A stretch of 10,813 bases of DNA, from the NCBI GenBank assembly GCA_016190025.1, contig JACPRG010000008.1, positions 1 through 10,813 of the forward strand. Direction: 5' to 3'. Shown here in pieces: positions 1-5,631 of the stretch. The notes beneath the pieces are model-generated. The model saw only the letters and a program-made list of their open reading frames with translations. It ran no database searches and was not told where the DNA came from. The translations under genes and the position numbers were made by a program. Source of the DNA: Candidatus Tectimicrobiota bacterium (GTDB taxonomy: Bacteria; UBA8248; JACPRG01). How positions within the stretch are numbered: the stretch's first letter is position 1; every line of letters begins with the position of its first letter.

Positions 1-84
1 CAGGTAGATGACCTTGCCGCCGGGGGATTGAATCTTGAAGCTGGCGTGTCCGAGCCAGGTGACCTGGAGTTTCTTGTTGGCCAT
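1..84 (-). CDS. UPF0173-type metal-dependent hydrolase, N-terminal fragment
   Basis: Only the first 28 codons are present; the gene continues beyond base 1. The ATG is at 84-82, and a strong Shine-Dalgarno GGAGGAGAA lies around 93-101, about ten bases upstream, which fixes the start. The peptide begins MANKKLQVTWLGHASFKIQS and continues with a Gly-Gly-Lys-Val-Ile-Tyr-Leu stretch. The pattern 'V-T-W-L-G-H-A-S/C-F' followed by a beta-hairpin is the typical N-terminus of the UPF0173 / YtkL-like metallo-beta-lactamase-fold hydrolases, which are cytosolic and mostly of undefined substrate. The metal-binding HxHxDH motif would lie outside the window and cannot be checked. It lies downstream of scoB on the same strand, 118 nt away, so it may have its own promoter. 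Family assignment rests on a short segment but is distinctive. Confidence 0.8.
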   Translation of the reverse strand, partial: MANKKLQVTWLGHASFKIQSPGGKVIYL

Positions 85-202
85 GGTGGGGGTTCTCCTC
101 CGATTTCAGAAAGCGCGAGAGGAACGTCCCGTCCCGCGAACGAGTGTACCGGTCGGGGGAGCTTCTTCAGCCCGGCCGGCCGGGGGGCGGCCCCCCGAAG
201 GG
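85..202 (-). other. Intergenic gap scoB-hydrolase with G+C-rich palindromes
   Basis: The non-coding gap holds a perfect 14-bp palindrome at 171-184 (CCCGGCCGGCCGGG). It overlaps a 7-bp all-G/C stem with a 3-nt loop at 181-197 (CGGGGGG / CCCCCCG). On the minus strand these follow the scoB stop and could slow or stop transcription, but no run of T follows, so this is not a standard intrinsic terminator. A weak -10-like TACACT reads toward the hydrolase gene at 148-143 without a convincing -35. The Shine-Dalgarno of the hydrolase gene lies near the other end. Nothing else is recognisable here. Confidence 0.35.
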
Positions 203-862
203 TCAGGAGAGAGCCATCTCTTTCAGTGCGGGGGACGCGCGGAAGGGCGCGCCCGTCTTCCGCCGGACCTCCTCCTCCGTGACGCCGGGGGCCAACTCGA
301 CCAGGCGAAGCCCCTCCGGGGTGACGTCCATGACGCAGAGGTCGGTGATGACCCGGTCCACGACCCCGGCCCCCGTCAGGGGCAGGGTGCAGCGGGAGAC
401 GATCTTCGGCGCTCCCTTTTTCGTCGTGTGCTCCATGAGGATGAGGACCCGCTTCGCGCCCGCGACCAGGTCCATGGCGCCCCCCATCCCTGCGGCCATC
501 TGTCCGGGGATCATCCAGTTGGCGAGGTCGCCGTTTTCGGCCACCTCCATCGCGCCCAGGATGGTCACGTCCACGTGGCCGCCGCGGATCATGGCGAAGG
601 CCGTGGAGCTGTCGCAAAAAGAGGCGCCGGGCAGGGTGGTGATCGTCTGCTTGCTGGCGTTGACGAGGTCGGGGTTCTCTTCCCCCGGGTACGGGAAGGG
701 CCCCATGGCCAAGACCCCGTTCTCCGAGTGAAGGATGATCTTTTTGTCGGGGGGGATGTAGTTGCCGACCAGGGTCGGGATCCCGATCCCCAGGTTGACG
801 TAGTCTCCGTCTTTCAGGTCTTGGGCCGCCCGGGCGGCGATCTGCTCTCGGCTCAGGCTCAC
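203..862 (-). CDS. scoB: 3-oxoacid/acetate CoA-transferase, subunit B
   Basis: Beta subunit (219 aa, the usual length) of a family I CoA-transferase, which moves CoA between a CoA-thioester such as succinyl-CoA or acetyl-CoA and a 3-oxoacid or short fatty acid through a glutamyl-CoA intermediate in the cytosol. The start is GTG (862-860), with an AAGGGAGAG Shine-Dalgarno inside the end of scoA. The catalytic signature LHSENGVLA is intact, with the nucleophile glutamate at residue 47. Other family blocks are NLGIGIPTLV (23-32), a GGHVDVTILGAMEV block and GGAMDLVAG. The stop is at 205-203. The gap to the scoA stop is 3 nt, so the two subunits are almost certainly co-translated. Substrate (acetoacetate, acetate, butyrate or 3-oxoadipate) cannot be read from sequence alone; the block style is closer to SCOT/ScoB than to PcaJ. 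Family call very sure, exact substrate not. Confidence 0.93.
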   Translation of the reverse strand: MSLSREQIAARAAQDLKDGDYVNLGIGIPTLVGNYIPPDKKIILHSENGVLAMGPFPYPGEENPDLVNASKQTITTLPGASFCDSSTAFAMIRGGHVDVTILGAMEVAENGDLANWMIPGQMAAGMGGAMDLVAGAKRVLILMEHTTKKGAPKIVSRCTLPLTGAGVVDRVITDLCVMDVTPEGLRLVELAPGVTEEEVRRKTGAPFRASPALKEMALS

Positions 863-865
863 GGT

Positions 866-1567
866 TCAGCTCTCCCTTTTCCGGAGGGTCAGGATCTCGA
901 TCCGCTTTTCGAACCGGGCGCCTTGGAAGACCCGCTGGACGAAGATGCCCGGGGTGTGGATGTGATTGGGGTCCAGCTCCCCCGCCGGGACCAGCTCTTC
1001 CACCTCGGCGATCGTCGTCCGGCCCGCCATGGCCATGACGTGGTTGAAGTTCTGCGCCGTCATGCGATAGATCAAGTTGCCCGCGGTGTCTCCCCTCCAG
1101 GCCTTGACGAACGCGTAATCCGCCCGCAGGGGGATCTCCAGGAGGTAGGTCTCGCCGTCGAGGACCTTCGTTTCCTTGCCCTCGGCCACGACAGTGCCCA
1201 CCCCGGTCTTGGTGTAAAAGCCGCCGAGGCCGGCGCCGCCCGCCCGGATGCGCTCGGCGAAGGTGCCCTGGGGCACGAACTCCACTTCGATCGTCCCGGC
1301 CAGGTACTGGCGCTCCAGCTCTTTGTTGGAGCCAATGCGGCTGCAGATCATTTTGCGGACCTGCCGGTTTTTGATCCACTTGCCCAAAAACCAGTCGTCC
1401 ACCCCGGCGCCGTTGCTGATGACGGTGAGGTCCTTCACGCCCTTTTCGCACACGGCGTCGATCAACCCCTCCACCACGCCGCAGATTCCGAACCCGCCCG
1501 CCATGATGCTGGCGCCGTCCTTCAGGTCGAAGATGGCCTCGCGGGCCGATGGAAAGACTTGGACCAT
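866..1567 (-). CDS. scoA: 3-oxoacid/acetate CoA-transferase, subunit A
   Basis: Alpha subunit (233 aa) that pairs with the neighbouring B subunit to form the active CoA-transferase. I chose ATG 1567-1565 because GAGGAG (1579-1574) stands six bases upstream and the protein then begins MVQVFPSAREAIFDLKDG, as family members do; an in-frame ATG at 1618 would add 17 residues without family character. The CoA-binding glycine loop is DGASIMAGGFGICG (17-30), and the NGAGVDDW block, an ICSRIGSN block and an FVPQGTFAERIRAGGAG block follow in the expected order. The family signature normally ends Gly-x-Pro; here it is Gly30-Val-Val32, so the proline is replaced. The C-terminus (TPGIFVQRVFQ) is typical. 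Likely role: activation or degradation of 3-oxoacids or short-chain acids, feeding acetyl-CoA metabolism. Confidence 0.92.
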   Translation of the reverse strand: MVQVFPSAREAIFDLKDGASIMAGGFGICGVVEGLIDAVCEKGVKDLTVISNGAGVDDWFLGKWIKNRQVRKMICSRIGSNKELERQYLAGTIEVEFVPQGTFAERIRAGGAGLGGFYTKTGVGTVVAEGKETKVLDGETYLLEIPLRADYAFVKAWRGDTAGNLIYRMTAQNFNHVMAMAGRTTIAEVEELVPAGELDPNHIHTPGIFVQRVFQGARFEKRIEILTLRKRES

Positions 1568-1573
1568 GGAATG

Positions 1574-1579
1574 CTCCTC
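1574..1579 (-). promoter_or_regulatory. Shine-Dalgarno of scoA
   Basis: GAGGAG on the minus strand, six bases before the ATG at 1567. It decides the scoA start in favour of 1567 rather than the in-frame ATG at 1618. Confidence 0.75.
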
Positions 1580-1626
1580 GGACCGCCGTTCGGCGGAATC
1601 TCCACAACCCCCCGGCAAACCCCGTT

Positions 1627-1635
1627 ATTCTACCA
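1627..1635 (-). promoter_or_regulatory. Candidate extended -10 promoter for scoAB
   Basis: On the minus strand this reads TGG-TAGAAT: a -10 hexamer matching five of six consensus bases plus the TGn extension. It sits about 60 nt upstream of the scoA ATG and predicts a leader of about 50 nt. I see no good -35 hexamer at 16-18 nt spacing; an extended -10 can work without one. In such a G+C-rich setting the A/T cluster stands out. This is inference from sequence only. Confidence 0.45.
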
Positions 1636-1801
1636 GATGCGGAGCCTCGGGGGGACTGCCTGCGGCCAACGCGCCGCCTCTCCCGGTCGCGCAGCCTGGG
1701 GGAGGGGCCTGACGTCCTGGGGCCGGCGGGGGTTTTGCACTGGGCGCGTCGCCCGAAAAAGCGCTCCCCGGCGATTTGCGGTTTTTCTCCCCGCCGAATT
1801 G

Positions 1802-1810
1802 TGGTAGGCT
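1802..1810 (+). promoter_or_regulatory. Weak candidate extended -10 for dapL
   Basis: TGG-TAGGCT reads toward dapL: TGn extension plus a hexamer matching TATAAT only at positions 1, 2 and 6. A TTTTTC at 1782-1787 is at 17-nt spacing but is a poor -35. If used, the dapL leader would be about 170 nt. It mirrors the scoAB candidate TGGTAGAAT on the other strand. Low confidence. Confidence 0.25.
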
Positions 1811-1984
1811 CAACCGACGTGGCAACAATGGCCGGTGAACCGGTTCCCTCGGATGACGAGAGGCCCGGGCGGAGCGCCGAGACGGCGCGCGGGGCGGGAC
1901 AGGCTCGAGGGGTGAGCTCCGCGGTTCGGGGTTCTTTCCCCCCACTGGGTGTGGCGGCTGAACCATCGCTGGATGGACGACACG

Positions 1985-3151
1985 ATGAAATTGGAACGCG
2001 CAGAGAGGCTGAATCGGCTTCCGCCTTATTTGTTCGCCGAGATCGACCGGATGAAGACAGAGGCTGCGAAGAAAGGGTTGGACATCATCAGCTTCGGCAT
2101 CGGAGACCCCGATCTGCCGACGCCCCCCCACATCGTGGAAGCTCTGAACGCGGCGGCCCAGAATCCGGCCAACCATCAATATCCTGCGTATGAGGGATTG
2201 CGGGCCTTCCGCCACGCGGTCGCGGAGTGGTACAAGGGCCGCTTTGAGGTCGAGCTGGACCCGGAGCGGGAGGTGCTCATCCTCATCGGGTCCAAAGAAG
2301 GCATCGCCCACCTCCCCCTGGCCTTTCTCAACCCGGGCGACGTGTCCATCGTCCCGGACCCCGGCTATCCCGTGTATCACGCGGGCACCGTCTTCGCCGG
2401 GGGCGAATCGGTCAAGATGCCCCTGTTGGCCGAAAACGGCTTCCTCCCCGACCTGGAAGACCTCAAGCGGGGCGTGTTGCGCCGGGCGAAGCTCTTGTTC
2501 TTGAACTATCCCAACAACCCCACGGCCGCGGTGGCGACCGAGGAGTTCTTCGCCCAGGCGGTGGAGTGCGCCCGGGAGCACGAGATCATCCTGGTCCACG
2601 ACGCCGCCTACTCCGAGATGTATTTCGACGGCGTGAAGACGCGCAGCGTGCTCCAGACGCCGGGGGCCAAGGAGGTGTCCGTGGAGTTTCACAGCCTCTC
2701 CAAGACGTACAACATGACGGGCTGGCGGGTCGGGTTCGCCGTGGGGAACGCCGACGTTCTGTCGGGCCTCGGCGCGATCAAGACCAACGTGGACTCGGGC
2801 GTCTTCCAGGCCATCCAGGAGGCGGGCGTGACGGCGCTGAAGGGCGACCAGTCCTGCGTGGAGGAAATGCGGCGGGTCTACGAGCGGAGGCGGGACCTCA
2901 TGGTCGAGGGCCTGCAGTCCCTCGGGCTGCAACCCAACCGCCCGTCGGCGACTTTTTACGTCTGGATCCCCGTCCCCAAGAAATACACCTCCCTGGAGTT
3001 CACCGCTCACCTCCTGCGAGAGACCGGTGTGGTGATCACCCCCGGGAACGGATTCGGCGAGGCGGGCGAGGGATTCGTCCGCATGGCCCTGACCCGGGGG
3101 GAGGAGCGCATCCAGGAGGCGCTGGAGCGGATCCGAAACGCGGGCTTCTGA
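1985..3151 (+). CDS. dapL: LL-diaminopimelate aminotransferase
   Basis: PLP-dependent fold-type I aminotransferase (388 aa from this start; family about 385-410). It converts tetrahydrodipicolinate plus glutamate directly into LL-2,6-diaminopimelate, bypassing the succinyl or acetyl branches, for lysine and peptidoglycan in the cytosol. Visible blocks: RLPPYLFAEIDRMK near the N-terminus, GIGDPDLPTPPHIV, IGSKEGIAHLPLAFLNPGD, NYPNNPT (174-180), HDAAYSEM with Asp206 and Tyr209 at the cofactor, SLSKTYNMTGWRVGF with the PLP lysine at 240, and the carboxylate-binding arginine (FVRMALT, Arg366). These match the bacterial DapL group rather than AspC. Start: ATG 1985 gives the family N-terminus; ATG 1973 or GTG 1949 are possible, and none has a strong Shine-Dalgarno. 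First gene of the plus-strand biosynthetic cluster. A broader aminotransferase specificity cannot be excluded. Confidence 0.87.
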   Translation: MKLERAERLNRLPPYLFAEIDRMKTEAAKKGLDIISFGIGDPDLPTPPHIVEALNAAAQNPANHQYPAYEGLRAFRHAVAEWYKGRFEVELDPEREVLILIGSKEGIAHLPLAFLNPGDVSIVPDPGYPVYHAGTVFAGGESVKMPLLAENGFLPDLEDLKRGVLRRAKLLFLNYPNNPTAAVATEEFFAQAVECAREHEIILVHDAAYSEMYFDGVKTRSVLQTPGAKEVSVEFHSLSKTYNMTGWRVGFAVGNADVLSGLGAIKTNVDSGVFQAIQEAGVTALKGDQSCVEEMRRVYERRRDLMVEGLQSLGLQPNRPSATFYVWIPVPKKYTSLEFTAHLLRETGVVITPGNGFGEAGEGFVRMALTRGEERIQEALERIRNAGF

Positions 3152-3276
3152 GTCCGCTTCGTCGGCCGGGAGGCCGAGGGGGGAAGTCCCGCCCCATCGC
3201 AAGGCGGCAGTGTATGGCCGGCTCTTCGCTCCATCCGCCCCCCGGCGTCGCCGGGCCCTCCGGGCGGGAGAAGATC

Positions 3277-3786
3277 GTGGCGGGTTCCGCCGGGGCGCCG
3301 GGGGAGGCGTTCGTCGGCGTGGGTTCGAACCTGGACCGCCCGCGGGAGCGGTGCGCCGAGGCGGTGGACCGCCTCCGGCGGACGGAGGGCGTCCTCGCCC
3401 TCGAACGGTCCCCCTGGTACGCGACCTCCCCGGTCGGGCCCGTGGAACAGCCGGACTTCGTCAACGGTGTCGTTCGGGTGCGGACGCGTCTTGACCCGTT
3501 CGGGCTGCTGGGCGCGCTCAAGGGGATCGAGGCCTCCATGGGCCGCGCGGGCGGGGTGCGGTGGGGATCTCGCGTGATCGACCTGGACCTCTTGCTGTTC
3601 GGCGGCCTGGTGAGACAGGAGCGGGGCCTGGTGATCCCGCATCCGGAGATGCACCGCCGCCGGTTCGTCCTTGAGCCCCTTTGCGACCTTGCGCCGGACG
3701 GGGTCCACCCCGTTCTGGGGAAGACCTTCCGGGAACTGCTGAGCGACCTAGGGGAGGGACAGAGGGTGTCCCTGTTGCCGGACTGA
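3277..3786 (+). CDS. folK: HPPK, 6-hydroxymethyl-dihydropterin pyrophosphokinase
   Basis: Transfers pyrophosphate from ATP to 6-hydroxymethyl-7,8-dihydropterin, the step before dihydropteroate synthase in folate synthesis. From the GTG start the protein has 169 aa, the normal size. Motifs in order: FVGVGSNL (12-19), SPWYATSPVGPVEQPDFVNG (ATP and pterin loops), SMGRAGGVRWGSR and VIDLDLLLFGG with the two Mg-binding aspartates at 102 and 104, then IPHPEMHRRRFVLEPL and DLAPD. GTG 3277 has GGGAG (3266-3270) six bases upstream. An in-frame ATG at 3214, preceded by AAGGCGG, would add 21 residues of Pro/Gly/Ser-rich sequence unlike the family, so I prefer 3277. It stands 125 nt after dapL and 13 nt before the kinase gene, and is probably co-transcribed with both. 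Confidence 0.93.
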   Translation: MAGSAGAPGEAFVGVGSNLDRPRERCAEAVDRLRRTEGVLALERSPWYATSPVGPVEQPDFVNGVVRVRTRLDPFGLLGALKGIEASMGRAGGVRWGSRVIDLDLLLFGGLVRQERGLVIPHPEMHRRRFVLEPLCDLAPDGVHPVLGKTFRELLSDLGEGQRVSLLPD

Positions 3787-3799
3787 AGGCCGGGCGCCG

Positions 3800-4438
3800 A
3801 TGGAACAGGCCCGCTACATCGCCATCGAGGGTCCCATCGGGGTGGGGAAAACAAGTCTGGCCGAACGCCTGGCGGAGGCCCTCAGGTCCCCCCTCCTTCG
3901 CGAGGTCACTGAGGAAAACCCCTTCCTGGCCCACTTTTACGCGGACACCCAGCGGTACGCCTTTCAGACGCAGCTCTTTTTCCTCCTGAGCCGGTATCGC
4001 CAGCAGTTGGATCTGGCCCAGCTCGACCTGTTCCAGCGCGGCGTCGTGAGCGATTACTTTTTTCAGAAGGACCGCATCTTCGCCTATGTGAACCTGGACG
4101 AGGACGAGCTGGCCCTCTATGAGGAAATCTACTCCTTGCTGCGCCCGCGAGTCCCGAGGCCTGATCTCGTGGTCTTCCTCCAGGCCGGCACGGACGTCCT
4201 CCTGGAGCGCATCCGAAGCCGGCGGCGCGGCTTCGAGCGGAACATCTCTTCCGAGTACGTGGAGCGGGTCAACGAGGCCTACAACCGCTTCTTTTTCCGG
4301 TACGCGGAGACGCCCCTCCTCGTTGTCAACACCGACTCCATCGACTTCGTCCAGCGGCGCCAGGACTTCGAGGACCTGGTTCAGGAGATCCTCCGCGTGA
4401 GGCAGGGGACGCACCTCTACGTCCCCCGGTCGTCATGA
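3800..4438 (+). CDS. Deoxynucleoside kinase (dAdo/dGuo kinase family)
   Basis: Cytosolic P-loop kinase of the deoxynucleoside kinase family (212 aa, normal), phosphorylating deoxynucleosides with NTP in nucleotide salvage. The Walker A loop is GPIGVGKT (11-18). EENPFL follows near residues 38-43, at the position of the catalytic glutamate region. SDYFFQKDRIFAY carries the DR-type substrate motif, and RIRSRRRGFERNI looks like the arginine-rich lid. The end (NTDSIDF, then a helix) is as in bacterial homologues. Base specificity cannot be told. It starts 13 nt after the folK stop, with AAGG about ten bases upstream of the ATG, and its TGA overlaps an ATG (ATGA, 4435-4438) in the panC frame. Homologues next to folK and panC are common in several Gram-negative phyla, so the setting is not unusual. 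Confidence 0.88.
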   Translation: MEQARYIAIEGPIGVGKTSLAERLAEALRSPLLREVTEENPFLAHFYADTQRYAFQTQLFFLLSRYRQQLDLAQLDLFQRGVVSDYFFQKDRIFAYVNLDEDELALYEEIYSLLRPRVPRPDLVVFLQAGTDVLLERIRSRRRGFERNISSEYVERVNEAYNRFFFRYAETPLLVVNTDSIDFVQRRQDFEDLVQEILRVRQGTHLYVPRSS

Positions 4439-4518
4439 AGGCGGGCAGAGACAGAGGGGGCTCGCCGCCCTGTTTCGCGGATGAGGTCGGCGTTTTCGGC
4501 GAGCGCGGGACACAGGGG

Positions 4519-5358
4519 ATGCAGGTGATCACATCGGCCAGAGGCATGCGGGAGGCCGCCCTCCGGTTCCGGGCGGAGGGGAAGAGCGTGGGATTGGTCC
4601 CGACCATGGGCATGCTCCACGAAGGCCACCTGAGCCTGATGCGGCGCGCCCGGCGGGAGAACGAGGTCGTGGCCGTCTCCATCTTCGTCAACCCCGCGCA
4701 GTTCGGCCCCGGAGAGGACTTCGAGGCCTATCCCCGGGACCCGGCGGGGGACCTGGAGAAGGGGGCGCGGGAAGGCGTGGACGTGGTGTTCATGCCCGGC
4801 CCGGAGGAGATCTATCCCCCGGGCGACCGGACGTTCGTCGAGGTGCGGGACCTCTCCGACCGGCTTTGCGGGGCCTTCCGCCCGGGACACTTCCGGGGCG
4901 TGACGACGGTGGTGGCGAAGCTCTTCGCCCTCTGCCGGCCGCACCGGGTCTACTTCGGCCGGAAGGATTACCAGCAGTGGGTGATCATCCGCCGGATGGC
5001 GCGGGACCTCTGGATGGACGTGGAGGTCATCGGCTGTCCCACGGTGCGGGAGGCCGACGGCCTCGCCCTTTCCTCCAGGAACCTCTATCTCAGCACGGAG
5101 GAGCGCGTTGCGGCCCTGGGCCTGAGGCGCGGCCTGGTGGGGATCTCCGAGGCGTTCCAAAAAGGCGCGAGGGAGACCGGACCCCTCCTGGAGGGCGCGC
5201 GGAGGGTCATGGAGGAGAGCGGGCTCCGGGTGGACTACGCGGCCGTCGTCCATCCGGAGACGCTGGAAGACCTGGAGAGGATCGAGGGTCCCGCCGTGGC
5301 CCTGGGCGCCGCATGGTGCGGCAGGGCCCGCCTCATCGACAACCTGGAATTGGCCTGA
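4519..5358 (+). CDS. panC: Pantothenate synthetase (pantoate-beta-alanine ligase)
   Basis: Joins pantoate and beta-alanine with ATP, via pantoyl-adenylate, to make pantothenate for coenzyme A. From ATG 4519 it has 279 aa (usual about 280), and the N-terminus aligns residue for residue in length with known PanC up to VPTMG (27-31). The nucleotidyl-transferase HxGH motif is HEGH (34-37). IFVNPAQFG places the pantoate-binding glutamine at 61. GRKDYQQ (lysine 149) and SSRN (185-188, the KMSKS-equivalent loop) are intact. Start alternatives: ATG 4435 overlaps the kinase stop and suits translational coupling but adds 28 residues without family character; GTG 4525 has AGGGG at ideal spacing. Last gene of the cluster; no panB is present in the window. 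Confidence 0.93.
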   Translation: MQVITSARGMREAALRFRAEGKSVGLVPTMGMLHEGHLSLMRRARRENEVVAVSIFVNPAQFGPGEDFEAYPRDPAGDLEKGAREGVDVVFMPGPEEIYPPGDRTFVEVRDLSDRLCGAFRPGHFRGVTTVVAKLFALCRPHRVYFGRKDYQQWVIIRRMARDLWMDVEVIGCPTVREADGLALSSRNLYLSTEERVAALGLRRGLVGISEAFQKGARETGPLLEGARRVMEESGLRVDYAAVVHPETLEDLERIEGPAVALGAAWCGRARLIDNLELA

Positions 5359-5631
5359 GGTTCCGCGTCCAAGCCAGGGGCCTTTTGAAGCCCGGCCGGG
5401 TGTGCCGGGGGGCCGTCGCCTCTAAGGGGCGCCCGCCGCGTCTCTCTCGGCCTCTGAATCCCCAAATTGCCCTCGTTCCGGCTGACGTTCACGGCTTTTG
5501 CCGAAGAGGGGTCTTTGCGCCGCCGGCCCCCGCCCAGGCTGATCCCCGAGCGACCCGCCCGAACCCTCGCGACGTGACTCCGCGCACGGGAGCCGAGACG
5601 ACTTTCTCCGCGGGGTATATATTGAAAAGGT
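5359..5631. other. Intergenic gap panC / TPR gene
   Basis: 273 bases with no supported gene. Just after panC there is a G/C stem, CCCGGC (5391-5396) with GCCGGG (5404-5409) and a 7-nt loop. No T-run follows, so it is at best a factor-dependent or weak terminator. A small CGGC-TTTT-GCCG stem lies at 5492-5503. The right end has the only clear AT-rich stretch, a -10-like box directly before the next start codon. No tRNA or known riboswitch pattern is visible. Confidence 0.5.
5616..5623 (+). promoter_or_regulatory. Candidate -10 box of the TPR gene, close to the ATG
   Basis: TATATATT stands out in a G+C-rich surrounding. TATATT (5618-5623) matches five of six -10 bases. GAGACG at 5595-5600, at 17-nt spacing, is a weak -35 (matches G-A-C only). 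The box ends eight bases before the ATG at 5632, so transcription would start at or very near the start codon, giving an almost leaderless mRNA. AAAGG at 5627-5630 is too close to the ATG to work as a normal Shine-Dalgarno. Confidence 0.45.

Larger units (their letters stand above)
1568..1984. other. Divergent intergenic region scoA / dapL
   Basis: About 417 bases without a supported gene separate the divergently read scoA and dapL. They hold the scoA Shine-Dalgarno and a candidate extended -10 box facing left, and a weaker one facing right at 1802-1810. The roughly 175 nt before dapL has a 5-2-5 dyad CCGGTGAACCGG (1832-1843), small G/C stems such as GGGG-TTCTTT-CCCC (1928-1941), and a two-copy motif (TGAACC then GGATG/ACGA) at 1836-1859 and 1959-1980. 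No riboswitch consensus that I know (lysine, SAM, TPP, cobalamin, T-box) is visible. Open frames crossing this region are by-products of base composition. Confidence 0.55.

Noticed and set aside
35..1807. 590-codon plus-strand frame opposite scoA/scoB
   Set aside because: It lies antisense to two genes with full family motifs, begins in the hydrolase gene's complement and has low-complexity Arg/Gly/Asp-rich sequence. It is a by-product of G+C-rich codon use.
1811..1984. Possible known riboswitch or tRNA in the dapL leader
   Set aside because: I looked for lysine, SAM, TPP, cobalamin, glycine and T-box consensus strings and for a tRNA-like T-loop; none fits. Only generic G/C stems remain.
1625..3202. 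525-codon minus-strand frame opposite dapL
   Set aside because: Antisense to a complete aminotransferase with PLP lysine; the translation shows no known domain and is Pro/Arg/His-rich, as expected for a shadow frame.
2566..3276. Long N-terminal extension of folK into dapL (frame opens at 2566)
   Set aside because: Out of frame with dapL and without family character; HPPK similarity starts only at about 3307, and GTG 3277 has a good ribosome-binding site.
5378..5409. Intrinsic terminator after panC
   Set aside because: Stem-forming G/C repeats are present, but no T-run follows on either strand within a suitable distance.
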